This document shows positions 27,477 to 36,210 of a DNA stretch of 64,000 nt, piece after piece. How positions within the stretch are numbered: the first letter of the stretch is position 1; the number at the start of each line of letters is the position of its first letter. The notes below the pieces were generated by a model. The model was given only the letters and a program-made list of their open reading frames with translations, was not told the origin of the DNA and searched no databases. Source of the DNA: CAWCDJ01 sp963836015 (GTDB lineage Bacteria > Acidobacteriota > Terriglobia > Bryobacterales > Bryobacteraceae). Position numbers and translations under genes: made by a program. The stretch lies in the NCBI GenBank assembly GCA_963836015.1, contig CAWIIF010000004.1:1674001-1738000 (forward strand), in the 5' to 3' direction.

Positions 27477-27656
27477 ATGAGTGACAGGAGAATCCTGCAT
27501 GAGACCGTCGGCCTTCCGATGGAAAACATCCTCAAGGAAGGCTATAACGCCGTACCGCATCAGATCGTAGCAACTCCTCCTCCGCCCCCGCCCGCAAACT
27601 CGGGCAATGAGAACGAGGGCGGCGGCAATCAGGGCGGTGGTTGCCAGGACAAGTGA
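27477..27656 (+). CDS. Small Pro- and Gly-rich protein, hypothetical
   Basis: A 59-residue product with a GGAG site 8 nt before ATG 27477. The N-terminal 30 residues look structured (ILHETVGLPMENILKEGY); the C-terminal half is low complexity: ATPPPPPPANSGNENEGGGN ending GGGCQDK. The last part overlaps the next frame. It may be a small partner of the membrane protein that follows, or a peptide precursor; neither is shown. Confidence 0.45.
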   Translation: MSDRRILHETVGLPMENILKEGYNAVPHQIVATPPPPPPANSGNENEGGGNQGGGCQDK

Positions 27657-28146
27657 TCCTCGAAGCCGCTACAGCACCCCAGGCAAAGGAGTTCGCCTGG
27701 GATGGGTTTCTGCCATTGCTACGGCCGCCGCTGCAATATTTGCGGCTTATGCGGCGCGGCAGAGCAGGAATCAGGTCAAGGCCGCGAATGAGGCTTCTCA
27801 GATTTCAGCGGATGCCGCCCAGATCCAAGTCTTCGAGAATATCTTCCGCGACATTCAGCAGCAGGAGCAGCAGTTCTACGGGGCGAAGAGCGCGAGCCCC
27901 GAGGATAAGGCCCTGCGGGATCGAATGTTCTTCAACACGATCAACTACTTGGCCTTCCTGCTCGACTCTAAAATCCTGCGCAGGGCAGAGTTTCTGGACT
28001 ACTTTCGGGACGCATTCCTGTACTGGTGGACCCTGTTCGAGCGCGAAGTCCCCGAGGTTGACCGCAACAACACTAGGAACTATCCCGAGTTCAAGCGCGT
28101 CGTGTCAGAGATCAAGAATCCGCCGCCGAAGTTTGAGACCCTCTGA
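27607..28146 (+). CDS. Single-pass membrane protein, DUF4760-like
   Basis: After a basic start the product has one hydrophobic helix (WVSAIATAAAAIFAAYAARQ), then a long polar alpha-helical region: NEASQISADAAQIQVFENIF, RDIQQQEQQFYG, LRDRMFFNTINYLAFLLDSK, EFLDYFRDAFLYWWTLFERE. This resembles DUF4760-type proteins with a membrane anchor and cytoplasmic helices. ATG 27607 overlaps the 59-residue gene; the first 25 residues may not be translated, but no better ATG or GTG is in frame before the helix. Such proteins often sit in defence or mobile regions; the function is unknown. Confidence 0.55.
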   Translation: MRTRAAAIRAVVARTSDPRSRYSTPGKGVRLGWVSAIATAAAAIFAAYAARQSRNQVKAANEASQISADAAQIQVFENIFRDIQQQEQQFYGAKSASPEDKALRDRMFFNTINYLAFLLDSKILRRAEFLDYFRDAFLYWWTLFEREVPEVDRNNTRNYPEFKRVVSEIKNPPPKFETL

Positions 28147-28186
28147 TCGACCCTCTCGTAGATATACCCTTCGGCGGGATGACTTT

Positions 28187-31042
28187 TTAGAACGATGCTC
28201 GCCAAACCTCGGTTCCCAACCGCAGCATTCGATCCAGCGGGGGCGCAACGGTGAATACACGCGGTTCCGACGCAAAGAGGTGCACGCGGTAGATGCACCA
28301 CTGGTCCGGTTTCTCCAACGCGACTTCACATTCATTCCGGCTAATATAAAAAGGCGTCCGGGCAGAGCCGTTGGTTGTCTTCACTTCTATAAGACGCGGC
28401 TGGCTCGAATCGTCGAAGGACAGCACATCGTAGCCTGCCCCATCGCCCTCTTCCCTGGCGATCCAGCGAACGCACCGCGCCAACTCCGGCCGGTTCGCCT
28501 CATTCAGACGCGTCCGTTCCAGATCAACCACAAACTCCTCGCCTGCACTGCCCAATGCACGGTTTCGGTAGTCTCTTTCCACCGGGTCGAACTTGCGGAC
28601 CAACTCCCGAAGGCGCTTCGGAATGGGAATGGGCACCGGGTCCAGCTCTGGGACCGGCACAAAGATGGCGGAAGTCGGCGCGGAGGGTGGGGCGGCGGGT
28701 GGTGTCCGGTCCAGGATCGCCGGCGAATTCGTTAAGTACCGCTCGATTGCGTCGAAAATCGCACCTTGATAGTTCCTCTTGGGTATATAGCCTCTGATCC
28801 ATGGCAGGCCAAGCTCGTCGAGGACGGCGGAGATGTTCTGGTGCTTGAATTCTACGGATCGGTGGGTTCGCCCGATCCGGACCATCAGTGCTTTGCTGTG
28901 GGCCGATTTCGAGTAGGGCTGCCCGGAGATCTCCGCGCTCAGCATTGCGAAGTAGTCCGCCACCTGGACGAGTTGGATCAGATCATCGACCGCGGCCAGC
29001 GCACGCCGCTGAGTGAATCGGAAGGTGAGAAGCTCAAGACCGTGATCCATGCTATGGCAGAGAGACTGCTGCAGAAACGGAGCACGGAGAAGACCAGTGC
29101 TGTTCTGCCGCCGGAAACAGCGCCGGCAGGTAAGCCGGACACCACCAGCGAAATCGATAGAAAGACCGCCGTCCTTGGTGGCATCAATCACGACGCCCAT
29201 CGCGCCGTTCAAGACGCCCAATTCATAGTCGTTCTTAGTCTGGATCACCTTGTCGCCCGGATAAGGCCGCGCGCGGTGGCCAGCCTCGACGGTAGCCACG
29301 TCGACGCCGAACAACTTTTGCTGCAGCAGGCGCTGCAATTCGATATTCAACTCCACCGTGCCGAGCGGGCCTTTGTGCGTCGGCGTGAGCACCTGAACTT
29401 CACGAATCAGGTCGTAACCGAGCCGCTCCTGCAGCACTTCCTCGAAGAGGAGCAGCAGCATTCGCCGCACATCCTCGCGGTCCGCGAATTTGTCGATGAC
29501 GTACCAGGGTCGGCGCGGGCCGACAAACGAATCCGACGTGGGCCGCACCTCGCCCGCGAGGATGGCAGTGGAGTTCTCCTTCAGAACACCGGCTTGGCGG
29601 ATAATCCGCGTCAGCACCGTGGTCGGGATCGCCATGGACCGGACAAGGTCCCGCAGGAGGTTGCCCGGGCCCACCGGCGGCAACTGGTTGTGGTCGCCAA
29701 CAAGAGCTACGGCGGTGCGCGTGCGATCCACCGCCTGAAATAACCGCCACGCAAGCGGGACATCCATCATCGAAACTTCGTCCACTACGAGAATGTCCGC
29801 TTCAATCGGGTTCAGCGCGTCCCGCGAATACGTGTGGCCGTTGAAGCCTAACAGCCGATGGATCGTACTGGCCTCATGGCCAACTACTTCCTCGAGGCGT
29901 TTGGCAGCTTTGCCAGTTGGCGCCGCCAACACGACTTTCAATTCCAGTCGCTCCGCGATGCTGGCAATGGTCGATACAGCGTAAGTCTTGCCGCTACCGG
30001 CGCCGCCGGTCATCAGCGAGATGGAGAAGTTGAGCGCGTTCCCAACAGCATCGCGCTGCTCGGGATTCAATTCGCCGCCCTCAGCATCGAGAAGATGCTC
30101 TACCTCAGTCACAGCGTGCGGGCTACGCCGACCGGCGGTCTTCAGGACTTCGGCGAGTTCCGTCTCCATCCGGTGAATCTCCGGATCGGCAACTACCAAC
30201 CGCTCGAACGGTTGCGAGACAAGCAACCCCTCAGCAATCAGGGCTTCGAGATGTCCCTCGATCACCTCGCGGCTGTCGAGCGTGTCCATCACCAGGAGCG
30301 TGTTGGCACGGTCAAGCAGATCTTCGAATTCCACCCAGCAGTCGCCATCATCGAGTGCATCCAGCACGCTGTAATGGAGCCCCGCGCGAATCCGTGACGG
30401 CAGATCCTTCGGCGTTCCCATCTTGCGGGCAATCTTGTCGACCCGTTTGAAGCCGTAGCCGGTGATTTCCCGCATCAGGACATAGGGGTCCTTCTCCAGG
30501 ATCGGCACGACCTGGCTGCCGAATTTGCCCACCAGCGTGGTGACCTGATGATGCGTGAGCCCGAAGCGGGACAGGCAGGTCATGGCGGCGTTGAAGTCGC
30601 TGTTGGCGGTCCAGATCCGTTGGAGATCCAGGATCGCCTCCACCGGCGCCTTCGCGATAGCGGCCACGGTTTCGGGTCGGTTGCGGATGGACGCGTCGAA
30701 GCGCGTGCCGAAATGGTCGGCGATCAGCCGGGCTTTGACAGGGCCGATCCCTTTCACGTCCGGGTGATTCGCCAGGAAGTTCGCCAGCCCATCCGCGTCC
30801 ATCTCCTGATCGAAACCCATGCAGTCGGCCGCGAATTGCCGTCCGTACTTCGGATGGTGGGTCCAATGGCCTTCCAACCGAACCGCATCATTCTCCCTGG
30901 CAAACACCTTGCCGGCAAAAGTGATGAGATTGCCGTCCGATGTGCGGAGGCGCCCGGCGCTGAACGCCGGGCCCGAGTAGAAGACTACTTCCACGGTGCC
31001 GCGGAGAGAACATTGGACCTCTTGGGTTGCCGCCTTCGTCAT
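28187..31042 (-). CDS. Chimeric RecD-like helicase joined to a DUF3883 protein
   Basis: ATG 31042 overlaps the ERCC4 gene stop (ATGA). Residues 1-630 are RecD2-like: helix-hairpin-helix motifs (GIGPVKARLIADHFG; ITGYGFKRVDKIA), Walker A GGAGSGKT (about residue 345), Walker B ILVVDEVSMMD, GDHNQLPPVGPG and LTRIIRQA. After IDFAGG the expected UvrD_C_2 part with helicase motifs V-VI is missing. Residues about 690-951 are a DUF3883 protein: VADYFAMLSAEISGQPYSKS, SVEFKHQNISAVLDELGLPW, LIEVKTTNGSARTPFYISRN. The 55-residue joint is antisense to an IS66-like sequence. The frame is open, but helicase activity is doubtful. Confidence 0.8.
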   Translation of the reverse strand: MTKAATQEVQCSLRGTVEVVFYSGPAFSAGRLRTSDGNLITFAGKVFARENDAVRLEGHWTHHPKYGRQFAADCMGFDQEMDADGLANFLANHPDVKGIGPVKARLIADHFGTRFDASIRNRPETVAAIAKAPVEAILDLQRIWTANSDFNAAMTCLSRFGLTHHQVTTLVGKFGSQVVPILEKDPYVLMREITGYGFKRVDKIARKMGTPKDLPSRIRAGLHYSVLDALDDGDCWVEFEDLLDRANTLLVMDTLDSREVIEGHLEALIAEGLLVSQPFERLVVADPEIHRMETELAEVLKTAGRRSPHAVTEVEHLLDAEGGELNPEQRDAVGNALNFSISLMTGGAGSGKTYAVSTIASIAERLELKVVLAAPTGKAAKRLEEVVGHEASTIHRLLGFNGHTYSRDALNPIEADILVVDEVSMMDVPLAWRLFQAVDRTRTAVALVGDHNQLPPVGPGNLLRDLVRSMAIPTTVLTRIIRQAGVLKENSTAILAGEVRPTSDSFVGPRRPWYVIDKFADREDVRRMLLLLFEEVLQERLGYDLIREVQVLTPTHKGPLGTVELNIELQRLLQQKLFGVDVATVEAGHRARPYPGDKVIQTKNDYELGVLNGAMGVVIDATKDGGLSIDFAGGVRLTCRRCFRRQNSTGLLRAPFLQQSLCHSMDHGLELLTFRFTQRRALAAVDDLIQLVQVADYFAMLSAEISGQPYSKSAHSKALMVRIGRTHRSVEFKHQNISAVLDELGLPWIRGYIPKRNYQGAIFDAIERYLTNSPAILDRTPPAAPPSAPTSAIFVPVPELDPVPIPIPKRLRELVRKFDPVERDYRNRALGSAGEEFVVDLERTRLNEANRPELARCVRWIAREEGDGAGYDVLSFDDSSQPRLIEVKTTNGSARTPFYISRNECEVALEKPDQWCIYRVHLFASEPRVFTVAPPLDRMLRLGTEVWRASF
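28966..29140 (+). mobile_element. IS66-type transposase N-terminal scrap inside the recD chimera
   Basis: On the plus strand this stretch reads ELDQIIDRGQRTPLSESEGE, then LKTVIHAMAERLLQKRSTEK, then TSAVLPPETAP, which resembles the N-terminal helices of IS66-family transposases ending at the EKTSAVLP segment. It lies antisense in the exact place where the helicase changes to the DUF3883 protein. It is a scrap without ends or catalytic part; identification is by pattern only. Confidence 0.5.
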
Positions 31043-31488
31043 GTACTCCACCTCGCGTGCGCGGCGAGCAAGTAAGCCTGCACAAAGTGGCAGGCGGCTT
31101 GGCGATTCGCGCAGAAAAACACCGGGATTCGGTAGGCGAGAATGATCGACAGAGCGTTCCCCAGCACGGCGTTGGGGTGCGCCTCGCCCCGGTAACGCCG
31201 CTGCAGAATGTCGGTGATGCCTGCCTCCACCACGACGCAAGCCGCTCGGTAGTCCGCAAGCTTCTGCAACTCCGCACGAAATCGCTCCCGGCTGTGGATC
31301 ACCGTGGAGACGAAATCGTCCAGCGTCTTCCGCTCCACCGCGACACACACGTCGATCCCGTCCACGGAGTAATCCCCGGCTGGCAATGCCCGCCGCACTG
31401 CGGTTGCCAACCGGAGATCGAACGAATACGGTTCCTGTTCGCGCGTGTCGATGATGATGGTGGCCGGCCGCTGGCTAGAACGGGACAA
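31039..31488 (-). CDS. ERCC4-type nuclease
   Basis: A 149-residue protein with the ERCC4/XPF nuclease core: ATIIIDTREQEPYSFDL, LPAGDYSVDG and VAVERKTLDDFVSTV, which contains the catalytic ERKxxxD motif, plus a helical end (ILAYRIPVFFCANRQAACHF). These nucleases cut branched or flap DNA; phage versions act in recombination. The start overlaps the upstream DUF669 gene by 14 bp and the stop overlaps the helicase start by 4 bp, so translation is coupled. Confidence 0.85.
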   Translation of the reverse strand: MSRSSQRPATIIIDTREQEPYSFDLRLATAVRRALPAGDYSVDGIDVCVAVERKTLDDFVSTVIHSRERFRAELQKLADYRAACVVVEAGITDILQRRYRGEAHPNAVLGNALSIILAYRIPVFFCANRQAACHFVQAYLLAAHARWST

Positions 31489-31933
31489 GCGCGTCCCCCG
31501 CCTCCTGCCGGAACTTGCCCGGTGTCCGGTCGTTTACGATGCGGCTGTTGAAATAGATGTTCTCGTTGTCGCCCTTGGTCTTCTTGGTGACCTCGAGCTT
31601 CACGTCGAGCAGTTTGCTGAGATTCCTGGGAAGGTCCGACAGTTTCTCCAGGTCCAGGCCGCAGATGTGCAGGTCGGTCTTCACGAACTTCAAGGTGTTC
31701 GGCGTGAAGACGCTGTTGCGCCACATGAGGCGGTTGACGTAGCGCGGCGCGAGGACACGGAGTGTCCACTTCAGCATCGGGTTGCCCGTGGTGTGCGCCT
31801 CGGCGATCTCCGCCTTCTCCACGACAACCTGATATTTCCCGTCGGGAACGCTCTCCATGTCTGAGCGCTCGGCCGGAGTTTCACTCTGGAAGTCGTCGTC
31901 AAACTGAGTCAAATCGATCGATTTGTTAGCCAT
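31475..31933 (-). CDS. DUF669 phage-type protein
   Basis: A 152-residue protein with the DUF669 pattern: an acidic N-terminus (IDLTQFDDDFQ), SVPDGKYQVVVEKAEIAEAH, GNPMLKWTLRVL and a late NENIYFNSRIV. The family occurs in phage recombination modules and is thought to bind single-stranded DNA, though this is not firmly shown. A GGAG-like site precedes the ATG. It sits between the AAA ATPase and the ERCC4 nuclease, as in phage replication/recombination clusters. Confidence 0.75.
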   Translation of the reverse strand: MANKSIDLTQFDDDFQSETPAERSDMESVPDGKYQVVVEKAEIAEAHTTGNPMLKWTLRVLAPRYVNRLMWRNSVFTPNTLKFVKTDLHICGLDLEKLSDLPRNLSKLLDVKLEVTKKTKGDNENIYFNSRIVNDRTPGKFRQEAGDALVPF

Positions 31934-31957
31934 GTGTTCCTCTCCTGGTGTGATGAA

Positions 31958-32710
31958 TTACTGCTTTGCCGCTGCGGGCGCCGGACGGCTGGTTTCAACC
32001 GCCGCCCCGGTCGCCGCGTTGTAGCACTCCTTGAACTTGCCGAAGTCGAGTTCCAGCGTCTCGGGCAACCGGCCCGTGCGGTCGCCGGCCTCGTAATACA
32101 GGCTCGGCTTGGTGCGGATCACGCGCCGCATACTCTGCTCCCCTTTTTCGCCGGAGATGGCTTCGAGATCGCAGAACAGCACCATGTCGGCCATCCCGAG
32201 CACGATCTTACGGGCCTTGTCGGGCAGCGTCGGCACCACCCGCATGTACTTGCCGGTGCGCGAGTCCACCTCCATCTCCTTGGCGTGCGAGATGAGGAAC
32301 AGCCCGTATGGCAGGAAGGCGAGCTTGGTGAGGACGCGCTGGAACTCGTTGTTGACCAGCGCATAGCCCTTGCCGTAGCCCAGGTCAGATTCATGCTCGA
32401 CCTTGAACTTTGCTAGGATGTATTCGGTGCAGAACTTGTAGGCGTTGTCGATCGTGTCCAGAATCACCGTCTTGAACTGGTGATTGCCTTCGACGATTTC
32501 GGCGCATGCTTTGCGCAGATCCTCCCAGGACTGAATGGGAACCTGATAAACATCCAGGGCATTGAGTCCGGGCTCGGTGGCCAGGAAAAGCGCACCATCG
32601 GCTTGCGAGCAGAGTGTTGACTTTCCGATTTTCGTCTGGCCATACACCAGCACGGTGAGATCGGCCAAGTCGGGCTTGGGTTGAGTTTTCGTTGTCGGCA
32701 GTAACGGCAT
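31958..32710 (-). CDS. AAA_24-type phage nucleotide-binding protein
   Basis: A 250-residue RecA-fold ATPase: Walker A LVYGQTKIGKST, Walker B KTVILDTIDN, and GLFLISHAKEME. It matches the AAA_24 family of phage ATPases that load or remodel recombination proteins on DNA. A GGAG site lies before ATG 32710. The C-terminus is Ala/Pro-rich. It forms a conserved neighbourhood with the PD-(D/E)XK nuclease and DUF669. Confidence 0.82.
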   Translation of the reverse strand: MPLLPTTKTQPKPDLADLTVLVYGQTKIGKSTLCSQADGALFLATEPGLNALDVYQVPIQSWEDLRKACAEIVEGNHQFKTVILDTIDNAYKFCTEYILAKFKVEHESDLGYGKGYALVNNEFQRVLTKLAFLPYGLFLISHAKEMEVDSRTGKYMRVVPTLPDKARKIVLGMADMVLFCDLEAISGEKGEQSMRRVIRTKPSLYYEAGDRTGRLPETLELDFGKFKECYNAATGAAVETSRPAPAAAKQ

Positions 32711-32727
32711 GGTTGCGTAGTCTCCTT

Positions 32728-33744
32728 TTAGAAATTGCTATCGGTGGAATCGGTGGGCAGCACGCGCAACTCCTCGTTGGGCGCCACCCGTTGGTAGAAG
32801 TTCTCGATGACGTTGGGATTGCCGTTCGAGCGGCACAGCGCGAAGTACGCGCACGGCCTGTGAAAGTTGAAGCAGAAGCCGGTGTTTTGATAGAAGACGC
32901 CGCGGCGGCGGGCGTCGAGGTATGCCTGAGTCAGCTCCCAGAGTTCGCTGCGGAGGATGTCGAAGCGGTCACGGGAGAGGTAAAGCATCTCCCGGTGCAG
33001 CATGGCCGGATCGGTGTACTTTTCCGCGAGACGCTCCTGGAATTCCTCATCCGTCTCCGGCAGCTTCCGCTTGGCGGTCGTCTTGCCCGTCTTCGACTTT
33101 GCCAGCAGTTCCGCGCGGCGGGTTCGGTACTCTTCCTCCGTTTCGCCCTTGCTCTGCTGGAGCTTCGCCTTGACGAGGATGTTGTAGAGGATGCCTGTGA
33201 CGGTGATGCCCATCGCCTGCTCCACGTAGTAGGCGTAGATGGTGATCTGGAAGTCCGTCCACAGCCGCTCCAGATAATCGGCGTCCAGTTGCGCAGCAGT
33301 CTTATGCTCCAGAAGGAAGTAGTCGTCGCCGATGCGCACGATGCCGTCGACCTTGCCGGCGAGAACAAAGCTGCGGGATGCCGCGCCGGTAGCCGGATTG
33401 ACAATTGGACCCTGGAACGCCTTCTCCAGAGCCACCAGTTCGAATTCTTCCGCCGCATATCGCGCCGCGTAGGCTTTCATCAAAGCCGTGGCGTTGTGCC
33501 AGTCCCGACGCTGGCTATCGTCATACAACCGGTTAGGGCAGAGAGTGCCGATGAGATCCAGCACGCGCCCGAGGTCGCGGCACTGGTGCCACAACTCAAG
33601 ACATTCGTGTACGAGGGAGCCGAAATGGAGGTTCCCATCACGCTCCAGAGCAACCAGGTGTTGGATGTAGCGCCAGTCCACCGCCTTACGGCAGTTCCGG
33701 AACAGCGACCACATGGAGTAGGTAGAGATGAGTGGCTGAGTCAT
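32728..33744 (-). CDS. PD-(D/E)XK nuclease with probable 4Fe-4S cluster (RecB/Cas4-like)
   Basis: The 338-residue protein has the RecB-family motifs: FGSLVHECLELWH, then LAGKVDGIVRIGDDYFLLEH ending in KTA (catalytic Asp and E-x-K), then a Q-x-x-x-Y helix (TDFQITIYAYYVE). One Cys near the N-terminus (FRNCRKAV) and three near the C-terminus (CFNFHRPCAYFALC) fit an iron-sulfur staple as in Cas4/AddB. Such enzymes are single-strand exonucleases; in phage modules they replace Exo. GGAG precedes the ATG. No Cas genes or CRISPR array are present, so it is not a Cas4 of a CRISPR system. Confidence 0.83.
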   Translation of the reverse strand: MTQPLISTYSMWSLFRNCRKAVDWRYIQHLVALERDGNLHFGSLVHECLELWHQCRDLGRVLDLIGTLCPNRLYDDSQRRDWHNATALMKAYAARYAAEEFELVALEKAFQGPIVNPATGAASRSFVLAGKVDGIVRIGDDYFLLEHKTAAQLDADYLERLWTDFQITIYAYYVEQAMGITVTGILYNILVKAKLQQSKGETEEEYRTRRAELLAKSKTGKTTAKRKLPETDEEFQERLAEKYTDPAMLHREMLYLSRDRFDILRSELWELTQAYLDARRRGVFYQNTGFCFNFHRPCAYFALCRSNGNPNVIENFYQRVAPNEELRVLPTDSTDSNF

Positions 33745-33767
33745 ATCTGTTCTCCGGGGATGGGGCT

Positions 33768-34808
33768 TTAGGCTTCGCGGCGAATTCCACCCTGATTCGG
33801 CTCGGGTGCGGCCAAGCGCCGTGTCCGCCTACCGGAGTTGATGTGGTCCACAATCAGCCTGTTGAGAAGGCCAACGCTCGATCCGCTGCAAGCCATCACC
33901 CGGACGCTCGGGTCGTTTAGTCCGAACTGGCCGATTCTCTTCTGCATGTCGCGATCGATGTGGAGGCTCTTTCCGGACCAGAACGTCGGGTGAGCGGAAA
34001 TCACGTCCGCCAGGGCGAAGAGGAAGCCATGCTTCAGGTGAGTGGCGCGATCCTTGTAGAGGATCCCGCGGATGCCCCATGTGCCATCAAGAAGTTCGAA
34101 GAACGTCTTGACGTTCTCGATCATCGTGGTGTGTCCGACGGTGGCCATCATGGGTGGCAGCGCCTGCCAAATTCCCGAGACGGCGTGATACCGGCCCGCC
34201 CCGAATTTGGAATGCAGGCGCATCACAGTCTTCAGGAAGGACAACGCCGTCAGCAACTCCTCGCGCCGCATGTACTGCGACCAGGAGACCCGCTGGCCCA
34301 GGACGAACGATTCATCGGTGCAGAGGTCATGCAGGCGGCGCAGGGAGGGACACTGCGCCGCGCGGTTGCGAAGCAGGACGTTCGGGGAGAGCTTCGTCCT
34401 GCGCATGTTCAGGATGTCAAACCGTTCCCTTTCCCATTCCTCCGTGGTGCCGAAGTGAAGCATTGCGCCGACCAGCGGCTTGCCCCCGTCAAGGACAAAC
34501 TGTCTGGCCGCACTGATCCGCTGGAGGCCATCGATGATGTACACATCGCCGGTGATGGTGTACGTCCCAGCGGAGTCGGTGCATCCGTAGCGTTCACCGC
34601 GGATGGCGAGCTCCACTTCGGGCACGCGCCCAGTCCCATCGCGGAATGCCTTCATCAAACCTTCGATGGTGGATTCCCGCAGCGTTTCGCGTTGATAGTC
34701 GGGCTTAAGCAAGCCGCGGAATGAAGCGGGGTCAATCACCCCGCGCAGCACAATCTGACCTTCTGTTAACTCGTCCAGCGCGCCGGACAGGACCCTTATC
34801 GGCGTCAT
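33768..34808 (-). CDS. ParB/DGQHR-like protein
   Basis: A 346-residue protein whose N-terminal part holds DVYIIDGLQRISAARQF, similar to the DGQHR motif of ParB-like/DndB-like folds, preceded by LLKPDYQRETLRESTIEGLM. The C-terminal part is helical and unrecognised. The ATG overlaps the stop of the second ParB-like gene (ATGA). The motif suggests a nucleotide-binding ParB-type fold; a role in element maintenance or regulation is inference. Confidence 0.6.
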   Translation of the reverse strand: MTPIRVLSGALDELTEGQIVLRGVIDPASFRGLLKPDYQRETLRESTIEGLMKAFRDGTGRVPEVELAIRGERYGCTDSAGTYTITGDVYIIDGLQRISAARQFVLDGGKPLVGAMLHFGTTEEWERERFDILNMRRTKLSPNVLLRNRAAQCPSLRRLHDLCTDESFVLGQRVSWSQYMRREELLTALSFLKTVMRLHSKFGAGRYHAVSGIWQALPPMMATVGHTTMIENVKTFFELLDGTWGIRGILYKDRATHLKHGFLFALADVISAHPTFWSGKSLHIDRDMQKRIGQFGLNDPSVRVMACSGSSVGLLNRLIVDHINSGRRTRRLAAPEPNQGGIRREA

Positions 34809-35680
34809 GATTTGTTCTCCTGAATTCCCAACCGGGATGCATTTAGCGGATCGGCCGCGACGGCCTTCCGTTCGATTTGTACGGCCACTGCGGTGACTGC
34901 GCTGCTGGCGTTCGATAAGATCAACTCGGCCTCATCAAATTCGCCCGCCGTTTCGCCCAGCCAACTGAGCAGGTGGGCGAAGTGCTTCGTGGCTTCGATG
35001 AACGAAAGGGTCAATCGAGCCAACCGGTCGATCCGTTGCCACCGGGCTGAGCGGCCAGGCGCGGCCGCAGCGGCGCCCGGACCGGCAACTGGCGTTTCCA
35101 CTGCCTGATCTGGAGGTTTAATTGCCGTCGCAGGTTGTCCCGGCTTCGATCTCCGGGGAGGGCGGCCAATCTTACTGGCGTCCTGTGTATAGGTCCTGCC
35201 CTTGCGAGTGACCGTGGCTATCTTTAAATCTTTTATAGATAGTCCGAGTTGCTCCCGCCACTTCCCGACCATGGGCGTGGTCACGCCGCAGTGACGGGCG
35301 ATTTCACTGTTGCTGAGGGAACCGGAGCGCGGATGCGCCAATGCCGCCTTGACCGCGCGCTGTTTGTCGCTGTTTGTGCGGCGCAGACCGTTGGCCTTGT
35401 TGGCGCTAAAGCTATACCATTGGGCGTCTTCGACGGTCCCCTGGTGGACTTCGCAATCGATCGCGTCCAGACCGGCGGCACACCCGGCCTTGATGCGGTG
35501 AAAGCCGTCGGCGAGCCAGTACTGCTCACCGTCATAGAAAACGGCGACCGGCGGGAACTTGGCCCCAGCGCTCATTGCCTTCGCGTAATCCTCGATGGCG
35601 TTCACGTTCAGCGCGGCTCTGGGCTGGGTGCCTCCATCGAGCCCGATGTTTGCGATGGAAATCGGCTCGCCGCCTTTCAT
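34805..35680 (-). CDS. ParB N-terminal domain protein with HTH
   Basis: ATG 35680 overlaps the stop of the sigma-like gene (ATGA); the longer frame to 35923 runs inside that gene and was rejected. The 291-residue product has a ParB/sulfiredoxin fold with VFYDGEQYWLADGFHRIKAG, then a helix-turn-helix (LSNSEIARHCGVTTPMVGKW), a Lys/Arg/Pro-rich linker and a C-terminal helical domain. Proteins of this type occur in integrative elements and act as DNA-binding regulators or partition factors. Confidence 0.75.
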   Translation of the reverse strand: MKGGEPISIANIGLDGGTQPRAALNVNAIEDYAKAMSAGAKFPPVAVFYDGEQYWLADGFHRIKAGCAAGLDAIDCEVHQGTVEDAQWYSFSANKANGLRRTNSDKQRAVKAALAHPRSGSLSNSEIARHCGVTTPMVGKWREQLGLSIKDLKIATVTRKGRTYTQDASKIGRPPRRSKPGQPATAIKPPDQAVETPVAGPGAAAAAPGRSARWQRIDRLARLTLSFIEATKHFAHLLSWLGETAGEFDEAELILSNASSAVTAVAVQIERKAVAADPLNASRLGIQENKS

Positions 35681-36210
35681 CGGGCACCTCGGCGGGAAAG
35701 GATCTCCGGCGTCACACCCGCTTCCAGGAACGCGCTGCGGATCTGCCGGATCAACTGGTGAATCCGCGAGCGCGATTTTCCCGTTTGCCTGCAGACCTCC
35801 GTCAGGTTCATCTCGCTCAATTGCCGGGCCAGAGCCTGCAGGTGATAGGGCAATCTCGATAGGACGGCCTGGATGTCCAGCCGGACGTCGAGTTGCGCAT
35901 CCGGCCGCGCAACATCTGCGCAATACATCCGATGGTTGTGCGCCTCAGCGTCGTGGTGGTCGATGGATCTGCACCGGCGTGCCGCCAGTTTGACGGCACG
36001 ATTCCGAACCACGCCGTACCCAAAGCCGCGCAAATCGCCGCGGCTCGAATCGAAGCAGGGAAGACGCTCAAGGTAGTCGAGCACCAACTCCTGCCGTAGG
36101 TCCTCCCAGTCATCCGGGGAGAAACCGTAATTGCCTACCATCCGGCTCGCGCAGATTTCGGCCTGCTGGATGACGAAAGGGTCCAACATCGGAGTCGCGG
36201 CGGCGATCAC
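35677..36210 (-). CDS. Sigma-70-like factor encoded in the element
   Basis: GTG 36210 overlaps the upstream stop (GTGA), giving 177 residues. Region 2 is seen in DDWEDLRQELVLDYLERLPC with FGYGVVRNRAVKLAARRCR; region 4 in LPYHLQALARQLSEMNLTEV with TGKSRSRIHQLIRQIRSAF. It lacks regions 1 and 3, so it is of ECF size. It could redirect RNA polymerase to element promoters, or act as a late regulator as in some phages. ATG starts further upstream would add a Gly-rich extension and were not preferred. Confidence 0.75.
   Translation of the reverse strand: MIAAATPMLDPFVIQQAEICASRMVGNYGFSPDDWEDLRQELVLDYLERLPCFDSSRGDLRGFGYGVVRNRAVKLAARRCRSIDHHDAEAHNHRMYCADVARPDAQLDVRLDIQAVLSRLPYHLQALARQLSEMNLTEVCRQTGKSRSRIHQLIRQIRSAFLEAGVTPEILSRRGAR

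Noticed and set aside
32728..33744. Cas4 of a CRISPR system
   Set aside because: The nuclease has Cas4-like motifs, but there is no Cas1, Cas2, effector gene or repeat array in the window; a phage-type recombination context explains it better.
35681..35923. N-terminal extension of the ParB-like protein
   Set aside because: It lies wholly inside the sigma-like gene in another frame; ATG 35680 with a 4-bp overlap is a better start.
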